Origin: Streptomyces sp. DSM 110735
GTDB taxonomy: Bacteria > Actinomycetota > Actinomycetes > Streptomycetales > Streptomycetaceae
Assembly (NCBI RefSeq): GCF_016482685.1
Contig: NZ_JACYHF010000023.1
Coordinates: forward strand, 24,726-88,725
DNA length: 64,000 nt
Direction: 5' to 3'
Each line of letters opens with the position of its first letter. The stretch's first letter is position 1. Positions 8,818-16,807 of the stretch are shown here, piece by piece. A model generated the notes under the pieces. The model worked only from the letters and a program-made list of their open reading frames with translations. It was not told where the DNA came from and ran no database searches. A program made the translations under genes and the position numbers.

Positions 8818-9789
8818 ATGCCCTTCGCCCGTCTCTCCTCCGCGACGACCCCGACCCGCCACATCGGTCTGGGGCTCGCCGCGGTGGGCCGCCCCGGATA
8901 CATCAACCTGGGGCGGGACCAGGATCTCGGAGCGGACCGCAGCGTCGAGGCGTTGCGCGCCCGTAGCCACGAACTCCTCGACGCCGCCTATGCGCAGGGC
9001 GTCCGCTACTTCGACGCCGCCCGCTCCTACGGCCGGGCGGAGGAGTTCCTGGCGGACTGGCTCACCGCGCACCCCGAGATCGACGACGTGGTGATCGGCA
9101 GCAAGTGGGGGTACACCTACACCGCCGACTGGTCGACCGACGCCGAGCGGCACGAGGTCAAGGACCACTCCCTGGCGACCTTTGAGCGCCAGCGCGCGGA
9201 GACCGACGCCCTGTTCGGGGACCGGCTCGACCTCTACCAGATCCACTCCGTCACCCCCGACAGCCCGGCGCTGACCGACCGCGCCCTGCACGAGCGGCTC
9301 GCGGAGGCGGCGGCGGGCGGTCTCACCATCGGTTTCTCCACCAGCGGACCCGCGCAGGCGGACGCCGTCCGGGCCGCGCTGAAGGTCACGGTGGACGGCG
9401 AGCGGCTCTTCCGCACCGTGCAGTCGACGTACAACGCCCTGGAGACCTCGGCGGGCGCCGCCCTCGCGGAGGCGCACGACGCCGGGCTGACCGTGATCGT
9501 CAAGGAGGGCATGGCCAACGGCAGGCTCGCCGGGTCCGCCGCACCCGCGCCCCTGCGCGAGGTGGCCGAGGAGACCGGTCTCGGTGCCGACGCCGTCGCC
9601 CTCGCGCTGATCCTGTGCCGCCCGTGGGCCGACGTGGTGCTCTCCGGCGCCGCGACCGCCGCCCAGCTCACCTCCAACCTGCACGCCGCCGCCGTGGACC
9701 TGGACGAGGACCGGCTCGCCCGTCTCGCCGCCCTCGCGGAGGACCCGCGCGCCTACTGGGAGCGGCGCGGACAGTTGCCCTGGCACTGA
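8818..9789 (+). CDS. Aldo/keto reductase family oxidoreductase
   Basis: 323 residues with a TIM-barrel aldo/keto reductase pattern. Catalytic candidates are Asp and Tyr in YFDAARSYGRAEEFL, Lys in VIGSKWGYTY and His in LYQIHSVTPDSP. The C-terminal part ends with an SGAAT segment, as expected for NADPH binding. It probably reduces a carbonyl substrate with NADPH; the substrate cannot be deduced. The ATG at 8818 has a GGAG site eight bases upstream. The TetR/MFS pair downstream starts 88 bases later with its own promoter, so the link may be only positional. Confidence 0.88.
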   Translation: MPFARLSSATTPTRHIGLGLAAVGRPGYINLGRDQDLGADRSVEALRARSHELLDAAYAQGVRYFDAARSYGRAEEFLADWLTAHPEIDDVVIGSKWGYTYTADWSTDAERHEVKDHSLATFERQRAETDALFGDRLDLYQIHSVTPDSPALTDRALHERLAEAAAGGLTIGFSTSGPAQADAVRAALKVTVDGERLFRTVQSTYNALETSAGAALAEAHDAGLTVIVKEGMANGRLAGSAAPAPLREVAEETGLGADAVALALILCRPWADVVLSGAATAAQLTSNLHAAAVDLDEDRLARLAALAEDPRAYWERRGQLPWH

Positions 9790-9839
9790 GGACGCACCAC
9801 CGGCACGATCAGGTCCCGCATGAGTCACGTATGCCCGTG

Positions 9840-9859
9840 GTGAGACATCACTGTCTCAC
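9840..9859. promoter_or_regulatory. Operator of the TetR/MFS efflux unit
   Basis: A perfect inverted repeat GTGAGACA-TCAC-TGTCTCAC is centred 28 bases upstream of the TetR start. A third copy of the half-site TGTCTCA (9872-9878) runs into the start codon. A TATCCT -10 element (9866-9871) lies between them, so a dimer bound at the palindrome would cover the -35 region. Autoregulation is strongly suggested. Confidence 0.75.
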
Positions 9860-9877
9860 CAGAGGTATCCTTGTCTC

Positions 9878-10429
9878 ATGGCCCTGGACCGAGACCACGT
9901 GCTGCGCAGCGCCGCCGCCCTGCTGACCCGCAGATCCACCGCGACCATGGACGAGGTCGCGCGTGCCGCCGGGATCAGCCGCGCCACCCTGCACCGCCAC
10001 TTCGCCGGACGCGACGCGCTCGTCCGCGCGCTGGAAGCCCTCGGCATCGCGGAGTGCGAGGCGGCGGTGGACCGCGCCCGGCTCGACGAGGGTCCCGCGA
10101 GCGAAGCCGTACGCCGCCTGGTGCGCGAGCTGCGGTCAGCCGCCGGACTGGTCGCCTTCCTCTACGGCGAGAGTCAGCTCTGGGAGGGTCAGGGGCAGAA
10201 CGAGGGCTGGGAACGCCTCGACACCCGGATCGGCGCGCTCTTCCGGCGCGGACAGCGCGAGGGCGAGCTGCGCATCGACCTCACCCCCGCCTGGCTCACC
10301 GAGGCGCTCTACGGCCTGATCACCGCCTGCGCCTGGGCCACCCTGGACGGCCGCGTGGCCGCCCGCGACTTCCCCACCATGGTCGCCGAGCTGCTGCTCG
10401 GCGGCGCCCTCAGGAACGAGGAACCATGA
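9878..10429 (+). CDS. TetR-family transcriptional repressor
   Basis: 183 residues. The N-terminal helix-turn-helix (about 8-55) reads ATMDEVARAAGISRATLHRHFAGRDALV, a textbook TetR sequence. The C-terminal ligand domain is family-variable. No Shine-Dalgarno site precedes the ATG, but TATCCT ends seven bases upstream, which fits a leaderless mRNA starting at the A of ATG. The gene overlaps the efflux gene by four bases (ATGA) and has a perfect palindromic operator in front. It most likely represses itself and the transporter until a drug-like ligand binds. Confidence 0.93.
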   Translation: MALDRDHVLRSAAALLTRRSTATMDEVARAAGISRATLHRHFAGRDALVRALEALGIAECEAAVDRARLDEGPASEAVRRLVRELRSAAGLVAFLYGESQLWEGQGQNEGWERLDTRIGALFRRGQREGELRIDLTPAWLTEALYGLITACAWATLDGRVAARDFPTMVAELLLGGALRNEEP

Positions 10430-11949
10430 CCGGCACCCTGCGGCCGGCCGTCGTCACCGGTACGGAACCGCGACCGGGCCGCTGGCTCGCGCTCGCCGTC
10501 CTGACGCTGGCCGTGCTGCTCGTGGCCGTGGACGCCACCGTCCTCGGCCTCGCCACCCCCTTCATCAGCGAGGACCTGCACCCCTCCGGCACCGAGCTGC
10601 TGTGGATCGGGGACGTGTACTCCTTCGTCATCGCCGGACTGCTCGTCTCCATGGGCAGCCTCGGCGACCGCGTCGGCCGCAAGCGCGTCCTGCTGTGGGG
10701 CGCGACGGCGTTCGGCGCGCTCTCCGTCCTCAACGCCTACGCGACGACCCCCGGTCTCATGATCCTGGCCCGCGCCCTGCTCGGCGTGGCGGGCGCGACC
10801 CTGATGCCCGCGACCCTGGGTCTGATCCGCACCCTCTTCCACGACCCGCGCGAACGCAGTCTCGCCGTCGGTGTCTGGGGCGCCACCGCCTCCGCCGGTA
10901 CGGCCGTCGGACCCATCGTCGGCGGCTTCCTCCTGGAGCACTTCTGGTGGGGCTCGGTCTTCCTGATCAACCTGCCGGTGACCGCCCTGCTGGTCCTCGT
11001 CGGCGCCCGCACCCTCCCCGAGTCCCGCGACCCGCGCCCCGGACCCTGGGACCTGATGAGCGTCGCCCTCTCCCTGACCGGGATGCTCGGCGTGGTCTAC
11101 GCGGTCAAGGAGACCGCCACTCACGGTCCCACCGCCCCCGCCCTCGCCGCGGGCACGCTCGGCGCCGCCGCGCTCTACGGCTTCGTACGCCGCCAACTCG
11201 CCCTGCCCACCCCGCTCCTGGACGTACGCCTCTTCCGGCGCCGGGGCTTCGGCGGGGCGGTCCTGGCCGACCTGCTCACCGTGCTGGGGATGTCGGGGCT
11301 GGTGTTCTTCCTGTCCCAGTACCTCCAACTGGTCCAGGGCAGGCACCCGTTCGAGGCGGGACTGGCCGAACTGCCCGCCGCCGTCGGCGCGGTCGGCGCC
11401 GGTCTCCTCGCGGGACGCGCCGCGCGCCGCTTCTCGGTCCGCGCGGTGGTCTCCGCGGGACTGGCCGCCATCGGACTCGCCCTCGCCGCCCTCACCACGA
11501 TCAGCGCGTCCACCGGCTACCCGCTGCTGGGCGCCGCCCTCCTGATCGTCGGCATCGGCGCGGGCTTCTCCTTCACCGTCACCGCCGACGTGATCCTCTC
11601 CACCGTCCCCAAGAACCAGGCGGGCGCCGCCTCCGCCGTCTCCGAAACCGCCTACGAACTCGGCGCCGCCCTGGGCATCGCCCTCCTGGGCTCGATCGTG
11701 ACGGCGTCCTACCGGAACTTCGCGGCTCCGCCGGGCACGCCGAAGACGGTTCACGAGTCCCTGGGTGCGGCAGTGGAAACAGCGGGGAACATGCCCCCGA
11801 AAACGGCGGAAGCCCTATTGGAAGCATCCAGGGAAGCATTCGTACACGGCCTGCACCTGGCGTGCGGAGCCGGAGCCGTAGTGCTTTTGGCAACGGCGAT
11901 TGCAGCCTGGTTCCTGCTGCGAGGCCAACGGCTGGACAAGTGCTTTTAG
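10426..11949 (+). CDS. MFS multidrug efflux transporter, DHA2 (14-TM) family
   Basis: 507 residues with about 14 hydrophobic helices. The conserved motif A appears as GSLGDRVGRKRVLLWGA in the loop after helix 2, and a motif C-like GATASAGTAVGPIVGG is in helix 5, both typical of EmrB/QacA-type drug:H+ antiporters. It is coupled by ATGA to the TetR gene that probably controls it. The last 60 codons have lower GC and looser codon use than the rest, and the stop lies inside a repeat-like sequence common at Streptomyces gene ends. The substrate is unknown. Confidence 0.93.
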   Translation: MTGTLRPAVVTGTEPRPGRWLALAVLTLAVLLVAVDATVLGLATPFISEDLHPSGTELLWIGDVYSFVIAGLLVSMGSLGDRVGRKRVLLWGATAFGALSVLNAYATTPGLMILARALLGVAGATLMPATLGLIRTLFHDPRERSLAVGVWGATASAGTAVGPIVGGFLLEHFWWGSVFLINLPVTALLVLVGARTLPESRDPRPGPWDLMSVALSLTGMLGVVYAVKETATHGPTAPALAAGTLGAAALYGFVRRQLALPTPLLDVRLFRRRGFGGAVLADLLTVLGMSGLVFFLSQYLQLVQGRHPFEAGLAELPAAVGAVGAGLLAGRAARRFSVRAVVSAGLAAIGLALAALTTISASTGYPLLGAALLIVGIGAGFSFTVTADVILSTVPKNQAGAASAVSETAYELGAALGIALLGSIVTASYRNFAAPPGTPKTVHESLGAAVETAGNMPPKTAEALLEASREAFVHGLHLACGAGAVVLLATAIAAWFLLRGQRLDKCF

Positions 11950-12003
11950 GGGCGCGGGGAACTGCGCGAGCAACCACAACGCACCCGCACCCGAAAACGC
12001 AGA
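11944..12003. repeat. Intergenic dispersed-repeat-like sequence between convergent genes
   Basis: The stretch beginning TTTTAGGGGCGCGGGGAACT, then GCGCGAGCAACCAC, resembles a short sequence I recall as very common in Streptomyces intergenic regions, often downstream of genes. It fills the 54-base gap between the convergent MFS and PlsC genes and includes the MFS stop. Only one copy is in this window, so the repeat nature rests on recall. Confidence 0.45.
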
Positions 12004-12675
12004 CTAGGCGGCCTTGGCCTTAGTGGCGTACATATCCACGTACTCCTGCCCGGACAACCGCATGACCTCAGCCATCACAGAATCCGTGACCGCCCGCAGC
12101 ACATACCGATCCCGATCCATCCCCTCGTACCGGGAAAACTCCATCGGCTCACCAAACCGCACCGTCACCCGGCCAGGGCGCGGCATCCCGCTCCCACCCG
12201 GCTGCAGCTTGTCCGTGCCGATCATGGCGAAGGGAACAACAGGCGCCCCGGTCATCAGGGTGAGCCGGGCGATACCGGTACGCCCCCGGTAGAGACGGCC
12301 GTCGGGCGACCGCGTGCCCTCGGGGTAGATCCCGAAGATCTTCCCCTCCTCCAGGATCCGCCGCCCGGTCATCAGCGCGGCCACGCCCCCGTTCGCCCCG
12401 TCCCGGTCGACCGGGATCATGCCGACGCCGGTGAAGAACCAGGCCATCGCGCGCCCCTTGACGCCCTTGCCGGTGACGTACTCGTCCTTGCCGATGAAGC
12501 AGACCTGCCGCTTGGAGACGACCGGCAGCACGATGGAGTCGATGAAGGTGAGGTGGTTGCCCGCCAGGATCACCGGCCCGTCGCCGGGAATGTTCTCCAT
12601 GCCCTCCACCTGAGGACGGAACATCAGGCGCATGATCGGTCCGAGCACTGCCTTGATGAGGGCGAAGCGGGACAA
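12004..12675 (-). CDS. 1-acyl-sn-glycerol-3-phosphate acyltransferase-like protein (PlsC family)
   Basis: 223 residues. It should transfer an acyl chain to lysophosphatidate or a related lipid at the membrane. The four acyltransferase blocks are present: NHLTFID (HX4D catalytic pair), GRAMAWFFTGVGMIPVDRDG, the IYPEGTRSPDGRLYRG substrate-binding block and VVPFAMIGTDKLQPGG. The start is TTG at 12675, supported by a GGAGG site five bases upstream. The final 60 codons (AKAKAA end) use less GC-rich codons than the body, mirroring the end of the convergent MFS gene. Confidence 0.92.
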   Translation of the reverse strand: MSRFALIKAVLGPIMRLMFRPQVEGMENIPGDGPVILAGNHLTFIDSIVLPVVSKRQVCFIGKDEYVTGKGVKGRAMAWFFTGVGMIPVDRDGANGGVAALMTGRRILEEGKIFGIYPEGTRSPDGRLYRGRTGIARLTLMTGAPVVPFAMIGTDKLQPGGSGMPRPGRVTVRFGEPMEFSRYEGMDRDRYVLRAVTDSVMAEVMRLSGQEYVDMYATKAKAA

Positions 12676-13021
12676 CAGGTCCTCCGAGGCCGACGGGATC
12701 GTTATGAGTCTGTGCAGGTGAGGACATTACTCGCGGCAACCGGGGAAACGCACGTCGGGCCCGCGCGGTTCACCGAGGTCTTACGCGTTGTTGACGCGGG
12801 TTTACCTGCGGGTCTTCCTCACGGAGGGTGCTCACGGTGTGACAGGTGTCGCACCCGTACGGCCCTCGGCGCCCCCCCTCGGACGGACCCGACGAACCGT
12901 CACCTCACCACCCCCACCGGACAGCCCCTGTCACCCGCGTGTTCGTACCGGGGTCTCCCCCCGGTCACCCCACCGCCCCTACGATCAGCGCGCATTCGAC
13001 GATCCGACGCAGGAGGCGCGC
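12676..13021. other. Divergent intergenic region
   Basis: This 346-base region holds the control signals of plsC-like (minus) and the phosphodiesterase gene (plus). A TACGAT -10-like hexamer at 12980-12985 and AGGAGG at 13011-13016 serve the plus-strand gene. TTGACG occurs at 12791-12796 without a well-spaced -10. No further gene or RNA structure is recognised. Confidence 0.4.
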
Positions 13022-14197
13022 ATGGAGAGCGAGCAGACGAACCGGTCCACCCGGTCCACCGGACGGCGGGCGGTGCTCGGTGCCGCGGTGCTCGGCGCGG
13101 GCGGCGCGGTCCTCGGGCTGCCCGGCGCCGCCCGCGCGGCCGGGACCCGCACGGCCGCGTACGGCGGAGGCGGGCTGAAGAGCCTGCCCAAGCCGACGAT
13201 CATCGGCCACCGCGGCACCAGCGGCTACCGTCCCGAGCACACCTTCGGCTCGTACGACCTGGCGCTCGAACTCGGCGCCGACATCGTGGAGGCGGGCGAC
13301 CTGGTGCCCACGAAGGACGGGCACCTCGTCTGCCGGCACGAGCCGGAGATCGGCGGCACCACCGACGTGGCGTCGCACCCGGAGTTCGCGGACCGCAAGA
13401 GGACGAAGCTCCTCGACGGGGTGTCCACCACCGGCTGGTTCACCGAGGACTTCACGCTCGCCGAGCTGCGCACGCTGCGCGCCGTCGAGCGCATCCCCGC
13501 CAACCGTCCGCACAACACTCTCTACAACGGGCGCTGGCCCATCCCCACCTTCGAAGAGGTCCTCCAGTGGCAGGACCGGCGCACCCGCGAGCTGGGGCGC
13601 CAGGTGTGGATCTACCCCGAGCTGAAGCACCCCACCTACTTCCGCAAGCTCGGTCTCGGGCTTGAGGAGCGGGTCGCCAAGATCCTCCACAAGTACGGCA
13701 AGGACGGCCGCAACTCCCCGGTCATCCTCCAGTCCTTCGAGCCGACCAGCATCCAGCGCATGAACCGCCTGGTCGACAACCCGCTGGTCGTGCTGCTCTC
13801 CAGCGCCGACAGCCGCCCCTACGACTTCGTGGACACCGGCGACCCGCGCACGACCGCGGACCTCGTCACCCCCAAGGGGCTGCGGGAGATCGCCGGTTAC
13901 GCGCAGGGCATCGGACCCACCCTCGACCTGGTCATCCCCAAGAAGTCCGACGGCACCCTGGGCACGCCCACCACGCTGGTCGCGGACGCGCACAAGGTCG
14001 GGCTGGTGCTGCACCCGTACACGATGCGCAACGAGAACCCCTTCCTCCCGGCCGAGTACCGCAAGGGCAGCGCCCCGGACGCCTACGGCGACGCCTTCGG
14101 CGCCTTCCGCACCTATTTCGCCACCGGCATCGACGGCGTCTTCACCGACAACGCCGACACCGCCCTGCTCGCCCGCGCCGACTTCCTCGGCGGCTGA
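13022..14197 (+). CDS. Tat-exported glycerophosphodiester phosphodiesterase
   Basis: 391 residues. The N-terminus has a twin-arginine signal (STGRRAVLGAAVLGAGG, then a hydrophobic stretch ending in AARAAG). The mature part is a GDPD TIM barrel: the N-terminal IIGHRGTSGYRPEHTFGSYD contains the catalytic His-Arg and Glu, followed by EAGDLVPTKDGHLVCRHEPEI with metal ligands. It likely hydrolyses glycerophosphodiesters outside the cell to glycerol-3-phosphate, for phosphate or lipid recycling. The ATG at 13022 has AGGAGG six bases upstream and puts the Tat motif at the right distance. Longer in-frame starts lack this. Confidence 0.93.
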   Translation: MESEQTNRSTRSTGRRAVLGAAVLGAGGAVLGLPGAARAAGTRTAAYGGGGLKSLPKPTIIGHRGTSGYRPEHTFGSYDLALELGADIVEAGDLVPTKDGHLVCRHEPEIGGTTDVASHPEFADRKRTKLLDGVSTTGWFTEDFTLAELRTLRAVERIPANRPHNTLYNGRWPIPTFEEVLQWQDRRTRELGRQVWIYPELKHPTYFRKLGLGLEERVAKILHKYGKDGRNSPVILQSFEPTSIQRMNRLVDNPLVVLLSSADSRPYDFVDTGDPRTTADLVTPKGLREIAGYAQGIGPTLDLVIPKKSDGTLGTPTTLVADAHKVGLVLHPYTMRNENPFLPAEYRKGSAPDAYGDAFGAFRTYFATGIDGVFTDNADTALLARADFLGG

Positions 14198-14327
14198 ACC
14201 CCGGCGGGCGGCTGAGCCCCCACGGGCGGCGAAACCCCCGCGTCAACCCCGCGCCCCCGCCTCCCCGGTCGGGGTGACGACGCGCCGTACGGGAAACCCC
14301 GGACCCGGGCGGCGCGTCGTTGCGCAT

Positions 14328-14834
14328 ATGACGCACGACCTGCTGGCCGCCCTGCGCCCGCTGCTCACGGCCGAGGCATCCGCCGAGGCGCAGACAGGCG
14401 GGAGCGAGCCGGGCGACCTGGAACAGGCGGTCTGGGTACGGCTCCTGGAGCGCCTGGCAGCCGACGGACCGCCGCCCGACCCGCAGCGCTGGCTGCGCCG
14501 GGCGGTGCGCGCCGAGGCGCGCCGCAGCCGCCGTACCCTCCGGCGCGAGCACCCCTACGGCGCCGAGCCCGCCGACGACGCCGGACCCGGACCCGAGCAA
14601 CTCGCCCTCACCGCCGCCCGGTACGGACTGCTGCGCGAGGCGGTCGGACGGCTGCCCGGACGCTGCCCCCGGCTCCTGGAGGCGCTGCTCTCCCCACGGG
14701 ACCCCACCTACCGCGAGATCGCGGGGGAGTTGGGTATCTCACAGGGCAGTCTCGGCCCGGAACGTTCCCGATGCCTGGAATGTCTGCGGCGATTGCTCGC
14801 GCCGGAGGTTGCGGCCGACGGAGTGCGGGGATAG
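14328..14834 (+). CDS. Small sigma-70/ECF-like factor
   Basis: 168 residues. The N-terminal DLEQAVWVRLLERLAADGPPPDPQRWLRRAVRAEARR looks like a sigma region 2 helix array, and the C-terminal YREIAGELGISQGSLGPERSRCLECLRRLL is a clear region 4 helix-turn-helix. It should direct RNA polymerase to a small promoter set. No anti-sigma gene is next to it, which is unusual for an ECF factor. The ATG at 14328 is chosen because family N-termini start near MTHDLLAALRPLL. A GTG at 14274 would add 18 low-quality residues. Start confidence is moderate. Confidence 0.75.
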   Translation: MTHDLLAALRPLLTAEASAEAQTGGSEPGDLEQAVWVRLLERLAADGPPPDPQRWLRRAVRAEARRSRRTLRREHPYGAEPADDAGPGPEQLALTAARYGLLREAVGRLPGRCPRLLEALLSPRDPTYREIAGELGISQGSLGPERSRCLECLRRLLAPEVAADGVRG

Positions 14835-14879
14835 GTGTGAGGTACGACGGCTGATCAGGTGAGCGGGAGGCGTGCGCAC

Positions 14880-15377
14880 ATGGGCATGAGCGTGACCATC
14901 TCGGCGGCGACCGAGCAGGACGCGGAACAGATCTTCAGGCTCCAGTACCTCTGCTTCCAGAGCGAGGCGGCGCGGTACGGCAACTACCGCATCGACCCGC
15001 TCGTCCAGAGCCTGGACTCGGTCCGCGAGGAGGTCGCCGCCGACTGCGTCTTCGTCGCCCGGCTCGGCGACGAGATCGTCGGCTCGGTGCGCGGACGGCT
15101 CACCGAGGACGGCGCCGCCGCCATCGGCACCCTCTGCGTCCACCCCCGCCTCCAGGGTCACGGCATCGGCGCCCGGCTCCTCGGCGCGGCCGAGGCGGCG
15201 CTGACCGAGCAGCGCGGCGCCACCGTGTTCCGGCTGCACAGCGGGCACCGCAGCGACGCCGGGCTGCGGCTGTACCGCCGCGCCGGATACCAGGCGGTCG
15301 GGCGCTCGCAGGGCGCCGACGGGGTGGAGATGATCGTGCTGGAGAAGAAGGCGGGCGTCTACGCGGCCACCGCGTGA
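14880..15377 (+). CDS. GNAT-family N-acetyltransferase
   Basis: 165 residues with a single GNAT fold. Motif A, which binds acetyl-CoA, reads LCVHPRLQGHGIGARLLGAAEAAL, and the C-terminal LRLYRRAGYQAVGRSQG is the usual motif B. The substrate is unknown. The ATG at 14880 is preceded by GGGAGG, and a second ATG two codons later could also be used. It lies 45 bases after the sigma-like gene on the same strand and might be cotranscribed. It converges on two membrane protein genes. Confidence 0.88.
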   Translation: MGMSVTISAATEQDAEQIFRLQYLCFQSEAARYGNYRIDPLVQSLDSVREEVAADCVFVARLGDEIVGSVRGRLTEDGAAAIGTLCVHPRLQGHGIGARLLGAAEAALTEQRGATVFRLHSGHRSDAGLRLYRRAGYQAVGRSQGADGVEMIVLEKKAGVYAATA

Positions 15378-15422
15378 CGCCCCGCCCGACGCCCAGCGTC
15401 CAGCGCCTCGGGCCCCGCGCGG

Positions 15423-15848
15423 CTAGCGCGTGACGTCCGCGCGCAGCCGCGCCTTGCGCAGCCAGTACAGCGCGGACAGCGGCAGCAGCACGGGGATGAA
15501 GACGTACCCCATGCCGTAGTCCGACCACACGGTGGCGTCCGGGAAGGCGGACGGCTCGACCAGGGTCCAGGTGCCCACGATCAGCACGCCCGCCAGCTCG
15601 GCGGCGCAGCACACCAGCGCCGCCCGGCGGGCCGTCTCACCGCCCCGCACCAGGGTGTACGTGATGAAGCCGTAGACCACGCCCGCGAGCGCGGAGAGCG
15701 TGTAGGCGAGCGGGGCACGGTCGAACCCGGTGGCGATCTGGTACACCGAGCGCGACACCGCGCCGACCACCATCACGCCGTAGAACCACACGAGCAGCAT
15801 GCCCGGCCCGCTGATCAGCCGGGCCGGCTTCTCCTCCAGCGCCGTCAC
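15423..15848 (-). CDS. Small integral membrane protein of unknown function
   Basis: 141 residues from the GTG at 15848, which has GGAGG seven bases upstream inside the end of the preceding gene. Four hydrophobic helices are visible (around PGMLLVWFYGVMVVGAVS, YTLSALAGVVYGFITYTLV, AALVCCAAELAGVLIVGTW and YVFIPVLLPLSALYWL). The C-terminus is basic (LRKARLRADVTR). I do not recognise a functional family. The start sits one base before the upstream stop, so the two membrane proteins are almost certainly made together and may form a complex. Confidence 0.8.
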   Translation of the reverse strand: MTALEEKPARLISGPGMLLVWFYGVMVVGAVSRSVYQIATGFDRAPLAYTLSALAGVVYGFITYTLVRGGETARRAALVCCAAELAGVLIVGTWTLVEPSAFPDATVWSDYGMGYVFIPVLLPLSALYWLRKARLRADVTR

Positions 15849-15849
15849 G

Positions 15850-16209
15850 TCAGCCTCCCCAGATGTCGAAGAGCCGCACCTCGAGCACGGCAAGGACCAC
15901 ACCGCCCGCGGCGGCCGTCACCGAGCCCCAGCGGGTCCGCTCGGCCAGCGACATGAACCCGGCGGCGGGAACACACGCGAAGGCGCCCAGCAGATACGCC
16001 ACGAAGATCGTCGTGCCCTGCTCGGGACGCTCGCCCCGGGCCAGCCGTACGACCCCGACCACCAACTGCACCAGGGCGAGGACCGACACCACGGCCATGC
16101 CGATCAGATGCCAGTCCTTGGTCGGCTGGTCCCGGTACGCGGCCCAGCCGCACCAGGCGGCCAGGAGCAGCGCGGCGACCCCGGTCACCAGCAAGAGGGC
16201 GTTGAGCAT
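15850..16209 (-). CDS. Small integral membrane protein of unknown function
   Basis: 119 residues with four predicted helices (MLNALLLVTGVAALLLAAWCGW, LIGMAVVSVLALVQLVVGVV, IFVAYLLGAFACVPAAGFMS and SVTAAAGGVVLAVLEVRLF). The short polar loops and lack of any catalytic motif give no function. The ATG at 16209 follows an AAGG site. It is first in a two-gene unit with the membrane protein at 15423-15848 and diverges from the methionine transport leader region. Confidence 0.8.
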   Translation of the reverse strand: MLNALLLVTGVAALLLAAWCGWAAYRDQPTKDWHLIGMAVVSVLALVQLVVGVVRLARGERPEQGTTIFVAYLLGAFACVPAAGFMSLAERTRWGSVTAAAGGVVLAVLEVRLFDIWGG

Positions 16210-16494
16210 GCGGAGACCTTATTACGGCCGAAACGGACGCCCGCCGCCGCCCCCGGCGTACGCCCCCGCCCGCTCGCGGCTCGTGCGACCACCGTGGCGT
16301 TGGCCACAAGCCGCGCGGGGAAGGGGTCTCGCACCCCTCCCGACGGGTGGCCCGGTGCCCTTGTCCGGCTTGGGCGAGCGGGCGGGAGCAGGCGGAACGG
16401 GTGCGTCCACCCCGTCCACCAGGACTGTCCGCGCCTGTCCAGCATGTGGACAGTGTTCTCCGGTCCCGAGCGTCCGTCTGCTTTACTGGCCCGC

Positions 16495-16581
16495 ATGACC
16501 ACGACGAGCAGCCGCACCCTTGCGACCGAGGCGACCATGACGCCCGGTGCTCGCTGTATGTGTCGAATGTGCGCCTTCTAG
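16495..16581 (+). CDS. 28-residue Cys/Met-rich leader peptide of the met transport operon
   Basis: A complete small ORF with no ribosome site. A TTTACT hexamer (16482-16487) ends seven bases before the ATG, which fits a leaderless mRNA. The peptide ends RCMCRMCAF, with three Cys and two Met in the last eight residues. It lies 226 bases upstream of metN, and the intervening leader can form several GC hairpins. This layout matches cysteine-responsive leaderless short ORFs described in mycobacteria, where ribosome stalling controls downstream genes. A role in Cys- or Met-dependent attenuation of metNIQ is inference. Confidence 0.65.
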   Translation: MTTTSSRTLATEATMTPGARCMCRMCAF

Positions 16582-16807
16582 AGGGCCCCCGCACCATCTG
16601 AGCCTCGCGCCCCGAAGCGAGAGCCGCGGTCGATCGTCCGGAACACCGGCGTACCGGACCCGTGCCGCCTTTCGCGCACACGCCGTTCTCCCCGGGTTCC
16701 ACCCCGGTCCCCATCGCCACCGCGAGAACCGTGCCGCGTCCCCATCGAACGCAAGCACCCGTGCCGGGCCCACCCGCGCCCGCGCACTCGACAGTGACGG
16801 AAATCCT

